Assembly (NCBI GenBank): GCA_964476705.1
Contig: CAYZBM010000046.1
Coordinates: forward strand, 1 to 16,786
Direction of reading: 5' to 3'
Length of the DNA stretch: 16,786 nt
DNA from: CAYZBM01 sp964476705
GTDB taxonomy: Bacteria; Pseudomonadota; Alphaproteobacteria; Rickettsiales; UBA6187
Shown: in pieces, positions 14,772 through 16,786 of the stretch
How positions within the stretch are numbered: position 1 is the stretch's first letter
Layout: each line of letters begins with the position of its first letter
The notes under the pieces: model-generated
What the model saw: only the letters and a program-made list of their open reading frames with translations
What the model was told of the DNA's origin: nothing
Databases searched by the model: none
Made by a program: the position numbers and the translations under genes

Positions 14772-16164
14772 TACGCTCTCCTTTTGAATTTACGCCTTCT
14801 ATAATAGCCGCCTCAACTCCATGTTTATAATATTGGTCAGGATCATCAGCTGTAATTATACCTTTTTTTATTAATTTTAAAATATAGTAGCTACCAGCTC
14901 CAAAAACTAAAGTATAAATTATTACAAAAGCCATAAGCGACCAGGCTACTTGCGGTCCGATAATAGCTGGTGAAACTGACATACTAGTTCTAATTATGCC
15001 GTAAGCTGTATAAGGTTGCCGCCCTATCTCAGTTACAAACCAACCAGCAAGTAATGCGATAAAACCAGACGGCATCATGACCATCCACAGACCAAGAATC
15101 AGCTTACTGGTAAATAATTTTTTCCTAAAATAATAAAAAGTGCTAAGAATTCCGGTAATAAGCATAAGAATACCTAAAGCTACCATAACTCTAAAAGACC
15201 AGAAAACTATAAAAACTGGCGGCCTATCGTCAGGGGCCCATTCCTTTAAGCCTTTAATTTCACCATTACTATCATGTTTTAAAATTATACTCGCTAAATT
15301 AGGTATTTTAACTTCATAATCATTAGCTTCCTTTTCTTCATTTGGTAAGGCAAATAATCTAAGGCCAGCACCTTTTTCAGTTTCCCAAATACCTTCCATA
15401 GCCGCAATTTTAGCAGGCTGATATTCTAAAGTATTTAAACCATGTAAATCACCAATAAATATTTGTACTGGCGTTACTAAAATTGCCATTAAGCTTGCCA
15501 TACCCAGCATAATTTTAGCTTCTTCTAAATAACGTTTTTTCCATAAATAAAATGCCCCTACTCCACCTACTACAAAAGCTGTAGTTAAATAAGCAGCAAT
15601 AACCATATGTATAAAACGATATGGAAAAGATGGATTAAAAATTATCTCCAGCCAATTGAGCGGCATTAACCTCCCATCTAAAGCTATCTCAAAACCTTGG
15701 GGAGTTTGCATCCAGCTATTGGCAGCTAAAATCCAAAATGCTGAAATTAAAGTGCCAATAGCCACTATACAAGTAGCTATAAAATGCATTCTTTTACTAA
15801 CTCGATCAAAACCAAATAACATTATACCTAAAAAAGAAGATTCTAAAAAGAACGCGGTCAAAACCTCATAACCAAGCAGTGGGCCCAAAACATTAGATAC
15901 TCTATCGGAGAAAATAGACCAATTAGTTCCAAATTGGTATGACATCACCACACCAGATACCACTCCCATACCAAAAGCTACTGCAAATATTTTTACCCAT
16001 AATTTATAAATATTACGATATTTTTGCTTGCCAGTTTTAAGCCACAAATACTCAACCACCGCTAAAAAACTAGCAAGACCAATACTAAAAGCTGGGAAAA
16101 TAATATGAAAACTAATGGTAAAAGCAAATTGGATACGCGCAAGTAGGACTGGATCAAATAACAT
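14764..16164 (-). CDS. cydA: Cytochrome bd ubiquinol oxidase subunit I
   Basis: A 466-residue membrane protein. Conserved residues match the family at nearly E. coli numbering: His20 and His186 (haem axial ligands), Glu100 and Glu108 (proton path), Lys252 and Glu257 in QPAKIAAMEG (quinol site), and Met327 in FWSFRVM (b558 ligand). The Q-loop is short, about 60 residues less than E. coli CydA. The GRQPW motif reads GRQPYTAYGIIRTS (381-394), with Tyr for Trp; this end resembles CioA-type (cyanide-insensitive) oxidases. The enzyme gives high-affinity respiration at low oxygen. A good AAGG Shine-Dalgarno lies 6 bases before the ATG. It is the first gene of cydA-cydB-cydX-like. Confidence 0.95.
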   Translation of the reverse strand: MLFDPVLLARIQFAFTISFHIIFPAFSIGLASFLAVVEYLWLKTGKQKYRNIYKLWVKIFAVAFGMGVVSGVVMSYQFGTNWSIFSDRVSNVLGPLLGYEVLTAFFLESSFLGIMLFGFDRVSKRMHFIATCIVAIGTLISAFWILAANSWMQTPQGFEIALDGRLMPLNWLEIIFNPSFPYRFIHMVIAAYLTTAFVVGGVGAFYLWKKRYLEEAKIMLGMASLMAILVTPVQIFIGDLHGLNTLEYQPAKIAAMEGIWETEKGAGLRLFALPNEEKEANDYEVKIPNLASIILKHDSNGEIKGLKEWAPDDRPPVFIVFWSFRVMVALGILMLITGILSTFYYFRKKLFTSKLILGLWMVMMPSGFIALLAGWFVTEIGRQPYTAYGIIRTSMSVSPAIIGPQVAWSLMAFVIIYTLVFGAGSYYILKLIKKGIITADDPDQYYKHGVEAAIIEGVNSKGERNV

Positions 16165-16438
16165 AAATCACCTTAACTAAATTCAAGTTAAATAAATTCC
16201 TCTGTAAACTCCCCTGGCAGCTAAATAACCGCATACAAGTTCTATACCATTTAACCATTAAATAAGCCAGGAACTTTTATAAAACTATTCATATATATTT
16301 ATTGCATAACTACAGACAACACTAACAAAACATGTAAAAATTTATTGCATTTTATAAAAATTTGCTTAAAACTATATATTAAATAATTAACAAATACACA
16401 TCCCCCAATTAATTGCAATAAAAAACAAAAATATTCCT
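16165..16438. other. Divergent intergenic region upstream of cydA
   Basis: 274 AT-rich bases. On the minus strand, TATAGA (16246-16241) preceded by TGG resembles an extended -10 for cydA, about 70 bases ahead of the start, but no good -35 is seen. The 11-mer ATTTATTGCAT occurs at 16297-16307 and 16340-16350, exactly 43 bases apart in the same orientation. No RNA gene is recognised. Confidence 0.35.
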
Positions 16439-16786
16439 ATGGCTCTAGAAAAATATAAAACCAAATACGAAAATGTACTAACTGAGAATGAGGATTGTAA
16501 AACTTATAAAGATATTTACGAAAAACTAAAAACTACAATATTGGATATAAATCAAAATCACGATTTTGCTAACTTAAAAGAATTCAAAACCGAAAAAGAA
16601 GAAATATACCTAAAGTATATTAAGGCCGTTACAGATCTTTTTAAAATAATATTAATAGCCAAAGAATCAAATGAAGATATTGAAGATATTAAGGATATTC
16701 AATATGACATATTAAAATTGATAGACGTTATAAAAGAAGCAAACAATCCAGAATTTGATGCTTTAGCTAATGAATATTTTGCTGCA
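16439..16786 (+). CDS. Partial unknown helical protein, runs off the window
   Basis: From ATG at 16439 the frame stays open for 116 codons to the window edge (MALEKYKTKYENVLTEN... to ...NEYFAA). The product is charged, rich in Lys, Glu, Ile and Asp, and probably all-helical, with a short near-repeat EDIEDIKDI. There is no signal peptide, membrane helix or motif that I recognise, and no clear Shine-Dalgarno. The even, high Lys/Glu content and lack of stops in 348 AT-rich bases support a real gene. Confidence 0.6.
   Translation, partial: MALEKYKTKYENVLTENEDCKTYKDIYEKLKTTILDINQNHDFANLKEFKTEKEEIYLKYIKAVTDLFKIILIAKESNEDIEDIKDIQYDILKLIDVIKEANNPEFDALANEYFAA

Noticed and set aside
15656..15871. Plus-strand 71-codon frame
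   Set aside because: It is antisense to cydA; a shadow.
16211..16275. CCTGGC / GCCAGG pair upstream of cydA
   Set aside because: Only six bases pair and flanking bases do not extend the stem, so it is not a convincing hairpin.
1..16786. CRISPR array, insertion sequence, tRNA or rRNA
   Set aside because: No regularly spaced repeats, transposase gene, cloverleaf or rRNA sequence was seen; the repeats present are palindromic elements in two copies.

Overview
The window comes from an AT-rich bacterial genome. It carries a cytochrome bd oxidase operon, a PerM/AI-2E family permease, a periplasmic copper-oxidation operon and palindromic repeat units in operon gaps. This combination fits an alphaproteobacterium of the Rickettsiales type, probably an intracellular lifestyle. 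That assignment is inferred from gene content, base composition and repeats; no rRNA or tRNA gene is present to anchor it.

Left part (1-5200). On the minus strand, a two-gene unit encodes an AI-2E/PerM family membrane protein and a calcineurin-like metallophosphoesterase. It has its own recognisable promoter at 1958-1986. Upstream lies a second minus-strand unit: a small XRE/Cro-type regulator followed by a membrane-anchored histidine-kinase-like protein. In the latter the phospho-acceptor His, the N-box Asn and the G2-box glycines are all replaced, so it looks like a pseudokinase. The XRE gene is divergent from a small unrecognised gene (4760-5113). The gap between them holds three copies of TAGATATAGT overlapping the likely -10 regions of both genes, plus a related inverted repeat, which suggests shared (auto)regulation. 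A long imperfect palindrome (5112-5193) follows the small gene.

Middle part (5200-11700). A fused membrane/ATPase ABC half-transporter of the SbmA/YddA/ABCD signature type is followed upstream by a minus-strand copper unit in the order ggt, copA, copB. It encodes a periplasmic gamma-glutamyltransferase, a PcoA/CopA-type multicopper oxidase (GTG start with an in-gene Shine-Dalgarno, overlapping the ggt stop) and a CopB-type outer-membrane protein. A 144-bp palindromic element sits between copA and copB.

Right part (11700-16786). A plus-strand AAA ATPase with DUF4143-like architecture is probably expressed as a leaderless mRNA. It converges on the cytochrome bd operon cydA-cydB plus a short DUF2474/CydX-like membrane peptide. 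A second, related 121-bp palindromic element separates cydB from this peptide. A partial plus-strand gene of unknown function runs off the right edge.

The main observations are: a new-looking palindromic repeat family placed exactly at stop codons inside two operons; the degenerate kinase next to an XRE regulator with an operator array; the ggt-copA-copB linkage; and the leaderless ATPase gene.
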